Assembly: GCF_023238205.1 (NCBI RefSeq)
Contig: NZ_CP096659.1
Location: 186,001-250,000, forward strand
Length of the DNA stretch: 64,000 nt
DNA from: Halorussus limi
GTDB taxonomy: Archaea; Halobacteriota; Halobacteria; Halobacteriales; Haladaptataceae
Direction: 5' to 3'
Both the position numbers and the translations under genes were made by a program. Numbering within the stretch: position 1 is the stretch's first letter; every line of letters starts with the position of its first letter. The notes under the pieces were generated by a model. It had not been told where the DNA came from and searched no databases. It was given only the letters and a program-made list of their open reading frames with translations. Positions 26,361 to 34,273 of the stretch are shown piece by piece.

Positions 26361-26596
26361 GGGGGAAATCACGGATTATCCGAGAACACATAAGGGCAAG
26401 TCGGACAATTCTAAACGAATCCCCAGGTCGGTTTTGGGTTCCACGGCTTCGTACAGCCCAAATAACACCTTCGGCCGAAATCGACAGACTGAGACGCGGT
26501 TCTCGGTCTCCGTATCAGATTCGGAACGTCGGCCGTTAGGTTTAACGAGGGGTTTCGCGAGTTATTCGCTGTTTACTCACGTATGAAAGATACAAA

Positions 26597-26617
26597 ACAA
26601 TAAAGTAGTGGTCCACT
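26597..26617 (+). promoter_or_regulatory. TATA box and palindromic operator candidate for the micropeptide gene
   Basis: ACAATAAAG (26597-26605) is followed directly by the perfect 11-nt palindrome AGTGGTCCACT (26607-26617), placed between the TATA box and the expected start near 26627. A bound repressor would block initiation. Confidence 0.5.
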
Positions 26618-26634
26618 CTAACAAGAAACAAGCT

Positions 26635-26763
26635 ATGCGAGGTAAGATTCGACAGTGGATCATGGAGAATCCGCGAGCGATGGACGCAGCGTACGCAATG
26701 GCGGCAGGGAGTACTTACCTGATTACCATTCAAGATTCGGCTGGTGGGTCGGCCGGCCCCTAA
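26635..26763 (+). CDS. 42-residue ENPR-motif micropeptide convergent with CHAT protease gene
   Basis: The ORF encodes 42 residues starting MRGKIRQWIMENPRAMDAAY and ending in a Gly/Ser-rich SAGGSAGP. The N-terminal part is a basic amphipathic helix with an ENPRAM motif, then a moderately hydrophobic stretch (AMAAGSTYLITI). Its stop codon overlaps the stop region of the CHAT gene on the other strand by 4 bp. Its own TATA box and ribosome-free short leader argue that it is expressed. Haloarchaea have other small peptides with an ENPR motif and a Gly-Pro end; relation to these is from memory. It could be a substrate, inhibitor or activator of the protease. Confidence 0.6.
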   Translation: MRGKIRQWIMENPRAMDAAYAMAAGSTYLITIQDSAGGSAGP

Positions 26764-28877
26764 GAACTTCGAATGCGGTCGGAGAGCTCCTCCGACCAAA
26801 TTAGGTCGCCGTCGTACACGAACGGCGCCTTTGCGCGTCTCAGAAACGAGAGGAGTTCTTCCTGATTCAGCGTGAAGGTTGTCTTCGAGCCCTGAATCTG
26901 TGGTTGCTCTTCGCCTTTTACGTACACTTCGTAGATACTACCGATGTTCGGTATCGAAAGGGCCGTGTACTCCACTTCGTAGAGGTCGCCCGACTCTTCG
27001 AGCGTGGCGATAATCGGAAATCGATTGTCACACTGTGTAAGCTGGTGCGTTCCGTCGCCGACGACAGCGTAGTCTTTGCCCATCATGATACGCCGACGGG
27101 CGAGTTGAATTGCGTGTGCGATGTCGTAGCCGTGCATCAACAGTCGCGAGAACGCCACGCCGACCTTCGCGGCCTGCTTGTTGAGGACTTTCGTGAACGT
27201 TACCGCACCCGCGACGCTTCCTTTTTCCACGAGGTCCCTGCCCTCGTAGTAGGAACCACAGGCGTTCAGGAAGAACGTCTGGACGTTGCTCTCCTCGATG
27301 GTCGCCACCGAGAGGTTGCCGTTTCGACACCGCAGACCGTCCTCCTCGCAGTGGCCGATGTAGTGGACGAAGTCGTGGGACGACTCGAACACGTCGGCGA
27401 GTTCGGCCTTCGAGAGGGACTCGTGGACCGTAACGTCGATGGGGAGTTCCTCGGCGCGTTCATCGTAGATTTCGGCGACCGTCTCGTGTTCGTCGGCCAT
27501 CTCGTCGTCGTTGAGAATGACGGTCACATCGATGTCGTCGTCGCCCCGGTTCAGATACTTGAATCGGTTCTCGTAGGCTTCGGGGACGGCTTTGAACACG
27601 TCGATGGGCACGCCGTCGGCGAGCCATCCGTTGACTCTCCCCTCGTGGAGGACCGGGTCGCGTCTGTCGACGGATTTGACCGGGCCGGGTCCTTTTCGGG
27701 TCATGCCGGCGGCCGCCTTCGATGTAGTGGCCTCCGGGCGTCGCGCGTCCGGGTCGCCCGCGCGATAGAAGTCGTCTATCGACTTGTTCAGCAGTTCGTC
27801 CTTCTCCAAGTCAGTCGATTCGGGGAGGTAGACGAGGCTGAGATTGTTGAGAAGGTACGGAAGCGACGTGACGTTGTCCGCGCGCGGTTCGACGTGCATC
27901 GCGAGGTGCCACTCCGGCAACTCGTCGTCGATGCGCTCGTAGGGTGCGTCGAGGTACGTCGCGAGTTGTTCGGCGGGAGTGGACTCGTAGGTCGCTTCGG
28001 CGTCGATTTCCACTGCGTCCAGTAGCGATAGTTCCGCGAGGTCCCAGCTGTACTCGCCTGCGTTCCGGACGAGGCAGTCGAGGAAGAACACGCGCCGGAG
28101 CAGGTCGGCAACCTCGTGCTGGAAGCCGGGAAGCGGGGTGAACCGGTACTCGACGTCGGCCTCGGGTGCGCGAAGCACGGGCGAGCGCCGGTCCTCGACG
28201 GTCATCTCGGCCTGTAGGTAGTAGGCGAGCGGGGCCGCGACGAAGGCGTACTCGAAGTCGTCGGGGACGGCAAACTCGATGCCCGCGTCGAATCGCTCCG
28301 CTCGAACCGGGTCCGGAATCTCGGTCTCCCCGCCGAGTTCGACGCGGGGCGGATGTCCCCGAAGCGTCGGGTACGACCGGTCGGGCCCCGCGACCTTGTG
28401 CGACGACGAGAGGTACGTGACTGCGGTCGCCAAGCCGTCGGGCGTCGGCGGCACCGTCACCGTGTCGACCGGTTCCTCGTGGTGGCTCCGAAAGCCGAAG
28501 GTGACGAGCGTCGGGTCCGGGAACGAGACGTGAAGTTCGTTGTAGTCGTCGGTCTTCGACACCGTGGCGGCCCCCGAGAAGCGCAGGTAGGTCTTGACGT
28601 TGAGATTGATATTGAACAGATACTCGCCGTGCGAGAGGTCGAGGGGGTCGGCGTCGCCGCCGTGCTTGTATTCCCCGCCAGAGTCGAGACTGACGACCTT
28701 CACGAGCGCCGCGGGGAGTTTCAGTTCCGAGACGTACCCCGATACCGTCTCGTCGAGGGGACGGTCCACGTCGTAGCCTCCACTCGCGGTGTCCCAGTCT
28801 CTCGCCTCGATACACACCTCCGTCTTCGTACGGTCGAACACCCGCAACCCAGAACTCGTCTCCTCCCACTCGATCAT
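26760..28877 (-). CDS. CHAT-domain (caspase-like) cysteine protease
   Basis: A 705-residue protein from ATG 28877. The C-terminal part (about 440-640) is a CHAT peptidase: catalytic His in DFVHYIGHCEED (H505) and catalytic Cys in FFLNACGSYYEG (C540), with VAGAVTFTKVLN and AHAIQLARRRIMMGKDY after it. The N-terminal ~400 residues are acidic and beta-rich, without TPR or known recognition repeats; I do not recognise the domain. CHAT proteases in prokaryotes often act as regulated executioners in defence or cell death. There is no signal peptide, so it is cytoplasmic. TATA box and palindrome upstream are listed separately. Confidence 0.88.
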   Translation of the reverse strand: MIEWEETSSGLRVFDRTKTEVCIEARDWDTASGGYDVDRPLDETVSGYVSELKLPAALVKVVSLDSGGEYKHGGDADPLDLSHGEYLFNINLNVKTYLRFSGAATVSKTDDYNELHVSFPDPTLVTFGFRSHHEEPVDTVTVPPTPDGLATAVTYLSSSHKVAGPDRSYPTLRGHPPRVELGGETEIPDPVRAERFDAGIEFAVPDDFEYAFVAAPLAYYLQAEMTVEDRRSPVLRAPEADVEYRFTPLPGFQHEVADLLRRVFFLDCLVRNAGEYSWDLAELSLLDAVEIDAEATYESTPAEQLATYLDAPYERIDDELPEWHLAMHVEPRADNVTSLPYLLNNLSLVYLPESTDLEKDELLNKSIDDFYRAGDPDARRPEATTSKAAAGMTRKGPGPVKSVDRRDPVLHEGRVNGWLADGVPIDVFKAVPEAYENRFKYLNRGDDDIDVTVILNDDEMADEHETVAEIYDERAEELPIDVTVHESLSKAELADVFESSHDFVHYIGHCEEDGLRCRNGNLSVATIEESNVQTFFLNACGSYYEGRDLVEKGSVAGAVTFTKVLNKQAAKVGVAFSRLLMHGYDIAHAIQLARRRIMMGKDYAVVGDGTHQLTQCDNRFPIIATLEESGDLYEVEYTALSIPNIGSIYEVYVKGEEQPQIQGSKTTFTLNQEELLSFLRRAKAPFVYDGDLIWSEELSDRIRSS

Positions 28878-28882
28878 GTCGG

Positions 28883-28929
28883 CGTTGTACAACGTGTCTC
28901 ACCGGGACTTTATATTTTTGTCGCCCGGT
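28883..28929 (-). promoter_or_regulatory. Promoter of the CHAT gene with two inverted repeats
   Basis: The TATA box AATATAAAG (28908-28916, minus) lies inside an inverted repeat ACCGGG / CCCGGT (28901-28906 and 28924-28929). The perfect palindrome CGTTGTACAACG (28883-28894) covers the expected start site near 28886. Both look like operator sites. Confidence 0.5.
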
Positions 28930-28949
28930 AGTGCCCCCGCGAAAGGTAA

Positions 28950-28957
28950 GCTTATAC
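28950..28957 (+). promoter_or_regulatory. TATA box for glyA
   Basis: GCTTATAC centred 28 nt before the glyA ATG, predicting a leaderless transcript. The region is shared with the divergent CHAT promoter. Confidence 0.5.
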
Positions 28958-28980
28958 TCCGGGATGCACCGATTTTTTGT

Positions 28981-30228
28981 ATGGAGTACGACCGCGTCCG
29001 CGACGTCGACCGCGAGGTAGCAGACGCTCTGGAAGCCGAAGTAGAGCGCCAGCGCGACACCTTGGAGATGATCGCCAGCGAGAATCACGTCAGCGAGGCC
29101 GTGATGGAGGCCCAAGGGAGCGTCTTCACCAACAAGTACGCCGAGGGCTACCCCGGTTCGCGGTACTACGGCGGGTGCGAACACGTCGACACCGTCGAGG
29201 AGTTGGCCATCGAGCGCGCGAAGGAGCTGTGGGGTGCCGAACACGTCAACGTCCAGCCCCACTCGGGCACGCAGGCGAACATGGCGGTCTACTTCGCCAT
29301 GCTCGAACCCGGCGACAAGATTCTCTCGCTCGACCTGACCCACGGCGGCCACCTCAGCCACGGCCACCACGCCAACTTCACCGGGCAACTGTACGAGGTC
29401 GAACAGTACGAAGTGGACCCCGAGACCGGCTACCTCGACTACGAGGCCCTGCGCGACCACGCAGAGGAGTTCGACCCCGACATCGTCGTCTCGGGTTACT
29501 CGGCCTACCCCCGAGAGGTCGAGTGGGAGACGATTCAGGAGGCCGCCGACGCGGTGGACGCCTACCACCTCGCGGACATGGCTCACATCACGGGGCTGGT
29601 CGCGGCGGGCGAACACCCCTCTCCGGTCGGCGTTGCCGACTTCGTGACCGGGTCGACCCACAAGACCATCCGCGCGGGCCGAGGCGGGATGGTCCTCTGC
29701 GACGAGGAGTACGCCGACGACGTGGACTCCGCGGTGATTCCGGGGATGCAGGGCGGGCCGCTGATGCACAACATCGCGGGCAAAGCGGTCGGCTTCGAGG
29801 AGGCGCTTCAGCCGGAATTCGAGGAGTACGCGTCCCAGACCGTCGAAAACGCCAAGGCGCTCGGCGAGAGCCTGCAGGACCACGGCTTCGGACTGGTCTC
29901 GGGCGGCACCGACACCCACCTCGTGCTGGTCGACCTCCGGGAGTCCCACGAGGACGTGACCGGCAAAGACGCCGAGGAGGCGCTCGAAGACGTCGGAATC
30001 GTGCTGAACGCCAACACGGTGCCGGGCGAAACCCGCTCGCCGTTCGTCACGTCGGGCATCCGGGCCGGGACGCCCGCCCTGACGACGCGGGGATTCGACG
30101 AGGAGGACTGCCGGTACGTCGGCGACCTCATCGCACGCGTGGTAAACAACGTGGACGACGAGGACGTGAAGGCCGAAGTCGCCGAGGAGGTTCAGGAACT
30201 CTGCGACGCCAACGCGCTGTACGAGTAG
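28981..30228 (+). CDS. glyA: Serine hydroxymethyltransferase
   Basis: A 415-residue PLP enzyme that interconverts serine and glycine with transfer of a one-carbon unit to a folate or pterin. The start ATG 28981 fits the TATA spacing. Landmarks are MIASENHVSEAVMEAQGS, YAEGYPGSRYYGGCEHVD, the His of DLTHGGHLSHGHHANF, the PLP lysine in TGSTHKTIRAGRGG and the RAGTPALTTRG segment near the C-terminus. folD lies 210 bp downstream on the same strand, making a small one-carbon metabolism neighbourhood, though a terminator separates them. Confidence 0.96.
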   Translation: MEYDRVRDVDREVADALEAEVERQRDTLEMIASENHVSEAVMEAQGSVFTNKYAEGYPGSRYYGGCEHVDTVEELAIERAKELWGAEHVNVQPHSGTQANMAVYFAMLEPGDKILSLDLTHGGHLSHGHHANFTGQLYEVEQYEVDPETGYLDYEALRDHAEEFDPDIVVSGYSAYPREVEWETIQEAADAVDAYHLADMAHITGLVAAGEHPSPVGVADFVTGSTHKTIRAGRGGMVLCDEEYADDVDSAVIPGMQGGPLMHNIAGKAVGFEEALQPEFEEYASQTVENAKALGESLQDHGFGLVSGGTDTHLVLVDLRESHEDVTGKDAEEALEDVGIVLNANTVPGETRSPFVTSGIRAGTPALTTRGFDEEDCRYVGDLIARVVNNVDDEDVKAEVAEEVQELCDANALYE

Positions 30229-30286
30229 GGCGAGCTTCGCCCTCGCGGTAACGGAGAATTAACTCCGGTATGCTCTCTTTTCTTAT
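30227..30286 (+). terminator. Two hairpins and a T-rich tail after glyA
   Basis: AGGGCGA / TCGCCCT with loop GCT (30227-30243) begins in the stop codon; CGGAG / CTCCG (30252-30267) follows, then a T-rich run at 30277-30286. This is a likely transcription end for glyA. Confidence 0.5.
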
Positions 30287-30438
30287 CACGCATCCGGTTA
30301 ATACTACGCTATCGAAGCGCAGCGGACGGCTCCGTCGGTCGGCGTTTGATGCAAGTACGTGTATCAAATAGACAGTCGAGGACAGAAAATACGCACGAAC
30401 CCGAGGGTTGAAGGCGCTCGACGTTCCACCTTCGGGTA

Positions 30439-31332
30439 ATGACAGAGGTAATCGACGGCGACGCCGTCGCCGAGCGAATCCGCGCCGACCTCCGAGACGG
30501 CATCGAGACGCTGGCCGACGAGGGCGTCGAAGTCGGACTCGCGACCGTACTGATGAGCGACGACCCCGCGAGCGAGACCTACGTCTCGATGAAACAGCGC
30601 GACTGCGAGGAGGTCGGCATCGAGGGCATCCACGTCGAGTTGGACCCCGAGGCCCCCGAGGAGGAACTGCTCGAAACGGTCGCGGACCTCAACGACGACC
30701 CCGAGGTCCACGGCATCCTCGTCCAGATGCCAGTCCCGGACCACGTCGACGAGCGGCGAGTCCTCCGGGCTATCGACCCCGAGAAGGACGTGGACGGCTT
30801 TCACCCCGAGAACGTCGGCCGACTCGTCGCGGGCCACCCCCGATATCGGCCCTGCACGCCTCACGGCGTCCAGAAACTACTGGAGTCGGCGGGCGTCGAG
30901 ACCGAGGGCGCGGACGTGACCGTCGTCGGGCGGTCGAACATCGTCGGCAAGCCGCTGGCCAACCTGCTCGTCCAGAAGGCCCGAGACGGCAACGCGACCG
31001 TGACGGTGTGTCACTCTCGAACCGACGACCTCGCCGCGAAGACCCGGCAGGCGGACGTCGTCGTCGCGGCCTGCGGCGTCCCCGAACTCGTCGACGGGTC
31101 GATGCTCTCGGAGGGGACGACGGTCGTCGACGTGGGGGTCAACCGCGTGGACGCCGACAACGAGAAGGGCTACGAACTCGTCGGCGACGTGGACTTCGAG
31201 AGCGCCAAGGAGAAGGCCAGCGCCATCACGCCGGTCCCCGGCGGCGTCGGCCCGATGACTCGGGCGATGCTGCTCTACAACGCGGTCAAGGCCGCGGGAC
31301 GGCAGGAGGGCGTGGCCGTGGACCTGCCCTGA
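30439..31332 (+). CDS. folD: Bifunctional methylenetetrahydrofolate dehydrogenase / cyclohydrolase
   Basis: A 297-residue protein of normal length. It carries out NADP-linked oxidation of methylene-THF and hydrolysis of methenyl-THF. Key motifs are YVSMKQRDCEEVGI with the catalytic Lys, VQMPVPDHVD, DPEKDVDGFHPENVGRL, PCTPHGVQKLL, the Rossmann VVGRSNIVGKPLANLL and the C-terminal PVPGGVGPMTRAMLL. It cooperates with glyA upstream. The AT-rich stretch at 30290-30300 probably includes its promoter. Confidence 0.96.
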   Translation: MTEVIDGDAVAERIRADLRDGIETLADEGVEVGLATVLMSDDPASETYVSMKQRDCEEVGIEGIHVELDPEAPEEELLETVADLNDDPEVHGILVQMPVPDHVDERRVLRAIDPEKDVDGFHPENVGRLVAGHPRYRPCTPHGVQKLLESAGVETEGADVTVVGRSNIVGKPLANLLVQKARDGNATVTVCHSRTDDLAAKTRQADVVVAACGVPELVDGSMLSEGTTVVDVGVNRVDADNEKGYELVGDVDFESAKEKASAITPVPGGVGPMTRAMLLYNAVKAAGRQEGVAVDLP

Positions 31333-31466
31333 GTTCGCCCCGATACCGTCTCTCCGCTCGGTCGGCCGAACGCCTCACCGCGGTCTCGTATTTTGTGAAA
31401 CGATGCCAACCTTGTGGCTTGTTGGTTAGACCCATATTTTTACCGGTCGGCGAGAAAGCGGAGCGT

Positions 31467-32408
31467 ATGGCTTCCGAACCGCATCCGCAGGTACAGGCGC
31501 TACTCGACCGACTCGAACAGTTGGGCGCGCCCGACCTCTCGACGCTCGACCCCGAGGAGGCCCGGGCGATGTTCGAGAAACTCCGGGCGGGCGAGTCGTC
31601 CGAGGAAGTCGGCGACGTGACCGACCGAACGATACCCGGTCCCGGCGGCGACCTGCCGATTCGGGTTTACCGCCCCGACGTCGAGGGTCCGCACCCGGTT
31701 CTCGTCTACTTCCACGGCGGCGGATGGGTCGTCGGGAGCGTCGACAGTCACGACTCGGTCTGTCGCCACCTGACCAACGCCGCGGACTGCGCGGTGGTCT
31801 CGGTGGACTACCGACTCGCGCCTGAACACCCCTTCCCGGAGCCGACCGAGGACGCCGTGGCCGCGGTCGAGTGGGTCGCGGAGAACGGCGACGAAATCGG
31901 CGTCGACGCCGACCGACTCGCAGTCGGCGGCGACAGCGCGGGCGGCAACCTCGCGGCCGTCGCGGCGCTCGTGGCCCGGGACCGCGGCGGTCCCGACGTC
32001 GACCGGCAGGTGCTGATATACCCGGCGACCAGCGCCCGCGACGACTGGCCCTCGGTCGCGGAGAACGACGAGGGCTACCTGCTCACCCGGTCGGAGATGG
32101 CGTGGTTCGGCGACCAGTTCTTCGAGAGCGACCTCGACGCGCGCAACCCCTACGCCTTCCCGCTACAGGCGTGCGACCACGCCGGTCTCCCGCCGGCCAC
32201 GGTCGTCACCGCGGGGTTCGACCCCCTGCGCGACGAAGGTCGGGCGTACGCCAAGGCGCTCGCAGACGCGGGCGTGGACGTGACTCACCGGAACTACGAG
32301 GGGATGATTCACGGCTTCGTGAACATGCTCGAGGCCCCGGCGGACCTCGACCGCGCTCACGAGGCCATCGAGGCCATCGGCGAGGACCTGCGCGAGTCGT
32401 TCGAGTAG
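31467..32408 (+). CDS. Alpha/beta hydrolase of the hormone-sensitive lipase (HSL/type IV) esterase family
   Basis: A 313-residue protein from ATG 31467. The oxyanion motif HGGGW (YFHGGGWVVGS), nucleophile elbow GDSAGG, acid in DPLRDEG and catalytic His in MIHGFVNM make a full triad; YRLAPEHPFP is the family signature. It hydrolyses short acyl esters, with natural substrate unknown. No signal peptide. Preceded by CCCATATTTTTACC, a strong TATA-like element about 30 nt upstream. Confidence 0.93.
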   Translation: MASEPHPQVQALLDRLEQLGAPDLSTLDPEEARAMFEKLRAGESSEEVGDVTDRTIPGPGGDLPIRVYRPDVEGPHPVLVYFHGGGWVVGSVDSHDSVCRHLTNAADCAVVSVDYRLAPEHPFPEPTEDAVAAVEWVAENGDEIGVDADRLAVGGDSAGGNLAAVAALVARDRGGPDVDRQVLIYPATSARDDWPSVAENDEGYLLTRSEMAWFGDQFFESDLDARNPYAFPLQACDHAGLPPATVVTAGFDPLRDEGRAYAKALADAGVDVTHRNYEGMIHGFVNMLEAPADLDRAHEAIEAIGEDLRESFE

Positions 32409-32428
32409 CGAGTCGGTCGCGCGAGCGC

Positions 32429-33202
32429 TCAGGCCAGTCGGCCGAACCGGTCGCGCGCGCTGGCGAGGGCGTCGTCGTCGCTCTCGCGCAGGAACCGACT
32501 CACGTCGCGGGCCGCCGCCACGAGCAGTTCCGCGGTGTCGGCGTCCACGTCGCCCTCCAGTGCCTGCACGCGCTTGACGTGATCGCCGAGGGTTTCGAGC
32601 GCGTCCCGGCCCTGCTCGCGGTCTCCCTCCGTCTCCTCCGAGTCGCGTTCGTCCGAGTCGCGCTCGTCCGCCCAGTCGGCCATCTCGCGCCGGTACTCCG
32701 CCACCGCGTCGGCGTAGGCCAACCCTCGAATGGGGTGCATCGACGCGGGCACCTCGTCGGGCGCGGGTCGCGAGTCGGTCTCCGGGTCGGTCTCGGGGTC
32801 GGCGTCCGCGCCCCGGAGGAGCGCGAGGAAGTACCACTCCTCGTCGTCGCTCAGGTCGAGGCCGCGACCCACCACGTCGGCGGCGTGGCGGAGTTCTTGG
32901 GCGGCGAGGTAGGTGTCGTCCAGCGGTCGGAGGTCGCCGCCGCGGACGAACCCGCGCTTGCGGACGTACTCGCCGGCGAGGTCGCCCGCCCGGTCGGCGA
33001 CTTCCCTGAGCGGCCGGACGCCGACGTCCTCCCGGACTTCGGTCAGGTCGAACTCGACCGGGGTGTCGGTGTGGAGACTGCGCTCCTCGTCGACGCCGAC
33101 GCTCCGGAGACTCCCGCAGTCCGGGCACTCGACGCTCCCCGTCTCGTAGTAGGACCACCGCGCGCCGCAGTCCTTGCACTCGCGCTGGCCGCGAACTTTC
33201 AT
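32429..33202 (-). CDS. Zinc-ribbon protein with long helical C-terminus
   Basis: A 257-residue protein from ATG 33202. The N-terminus is a Cys4 ribbon of TFIIB/rubredoxin style: CKDCGARW near residue 9 and CPDCGSLRS near 26. The remainder is predicted helical and very acidic, with a low-complexity linker (repeated Asp-Glu-Ser/Arg) around 175-190. A role in nucleic acid binding or protein contact is inferred only from the ribbon. It converges with the esterase gene (20-bp gap). Confidence 0.8.
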   Translation of the reverse strand: MKVRGQRECKDCGARWSYYETGSVECPDCGSLRSVGVDEERSLHTDTPVEFDLTEVREDVGVRPLREVADRAGDLAGEYVRKRGFVRGGDLRPLDDTYLAAQELRHAADVVGRGLDLSDDEEWYFLALLRGADADPETDPETDSRPAPDEVPASMHPIRGLAYADAVAEYRREMADWADERDSDERDSEETEGDREQGRDALETLGDHVKRVQALEGDVDADTAELLVAAARDVSRFLRESDDDALASARDRFGRLA

Positions 33203-33398
33203 GCAAACGACTTGGTCGCGGCGACACAAAATACGGTCGCTCTCGGACCTCTCGCCGTCGCGTCCACCCCCTCGGTTGGGATACCCTAAACCGGCGCGTT
33301 CGACGGTATTCGAGAATACCGGGCGTGTCGGCGTCGATACGTCGAGAGTTCGCGGAAATACCTCAAAACTTATACCATATACGGGCGACAGACGAGCC

Positions 33399-33650
33399 AT
33401 GGAAGCGGGCGACCAACCCCGACCTCTCGAGTTCCGAGTCCCGGTCTCGGAGGACTTCTGGCGGGAGTACGGCGTCCACCTTAGCGTCCTGCTCCTGTCG
33501 CTGTCCGCGACGGCGGTGGTGGTCGCGCGCGAACCAGGCGACGGAATCGTGGTCGGACTGGTGGTCGTCGGTCTCTCGCTCGGGGCGGTGTTGGCGGGAC
33601 TGGTCATGTACAACGTCGTCGTGGCCGCGCTCATCGCCGCCGAGCGGTGA
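33399..33650 (+). CDS. Small two-helix membrane protein (83 aa)
   Basis: Starts at ATG 33399, about 30 nt after a strong TATA region (ACTTATACCATATAC). After a soluble Pro/Glu-rich N-terminus (MEAGDQPRPLEFRVPVSEDFW) there are two hydrophobic helices, VHLSVLLLSLSATAVVVA and IVVGLVVVGLSLGAVLAGLV. The function is unknown. Confidence 0.72.
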   Translation: MEAGDQPRPLEFRVPVSEDFWREYGVHLSVLLLSLSATAVVVAREPGDGIVVGLVVVGLSLGAVLAGLVMYNVVVAALIAAER

Positions 33651-33704
33651 GTCGGTCGTCCGACCCTGAGTTTTAAGCGGTCGCTCCCGCTATGGACTGA
33701 TGCT

Positions 33705-34227
33705 ATGTCGAGTCACGGCCTCTCCGAGGCACCCGAGGATAGAGTAAGTCGCCAGTCGGCGGCTGGTCGAGAAATTCGCCGCCGAACGTGACCACCCTTC
33801 TGACTCCGGCCTTCCGGTCGCCGTAACCGTCGCGGGCGAGACCCACGAACTGAGCAGAGCCGAGGCCGACCAGTTACGCGCGGCGCTCGGCGAGGCGCTG
33901 ACCGAGCGCCGGGAGTTCGTACGCACGGTCGGGACCCACCGCGAGGACGGCAGTTACGTCGTGGAGCGACGGCAGGCCGAGTCGGCGGGCCACCGCAAGG
34001 TGTTCGAGAGTTTCGCCGCGCTCCGGCGACTCTACGACGACCTGCCCGCGGAGTTCACCGCCGCCGACGTCGAGCGGTCGGGGCTGACCGGCGGGCGCAG
34101 GCACGTGCTGGTCCACCACTTCGCGGAGCATCCCGCGTTCGAGTGCGGACTGTCGAAGCGCCAGCCCCTCACGGCGAGCAAGAACGACGACGCCGGTTCG
34201 AGCGCCGGGGGTGAAACCGGACACTGA
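33705..34227 (+). pseudogene. Frameshifted conserved haloarchaeal gene (winged-helix-like)
   Basis: The start at 33705 (MSSHGLSEAPEDRV) and the main body (VASRRLVEKFAAERDHPSDS, then VAVTVAGETHELSRAEADQL) lie in different frames. Skipping one A at 33747 joins them without an intervening stop. The body frame alone has a stop at 33745 and no start until GTG 33961, which would lose half the conserved part. The product would be about 173 residues, ending in a helical module (FESFAALRRLYDDLPAEFTA then GLTGGRRHVLVHHF) that resembles a helix-turn-helix. Sequencing error or real lesion are both possible. Confidence 0.7.
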
Positions 34228-34273
34228 TACCGCCGGGCGAACGCTTTTCGGCCGGGCGGCCCTCGACCCGGAC

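Larger units (their letters stand above)
26315..26634. other. AT-rich divergent promoter region
   Basis: A 320-bp gap without a credible gene, visibly richer in A/T than its surroundings. It holds the promoter of the TbsP-like gene at one end (26339-26360) and that of the micropeptide at the other (26597-26617). A further GTTAGGTTTAAC TATA-like motif lies at 26535-26546 with only a 6-codon frame after it. Confidence 0.55.

Noticed and set aside
26583..26603. A 6-codon frame (ATG 26583) after the TATA-like motif at 26535-26546
   Set aside because: Too short to support; it may be a leader or chance, and the micropeptide promoter downstream explains the AT-rich stretch.
27811..29949. A 712-codon minus-strand frame across CHAT and glyA
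   Set aside because: It spans the divergent promoter region and runs antisense to serine hydroxymethyltransferase; its composition is basic, unlike haloarchaeal proteins.
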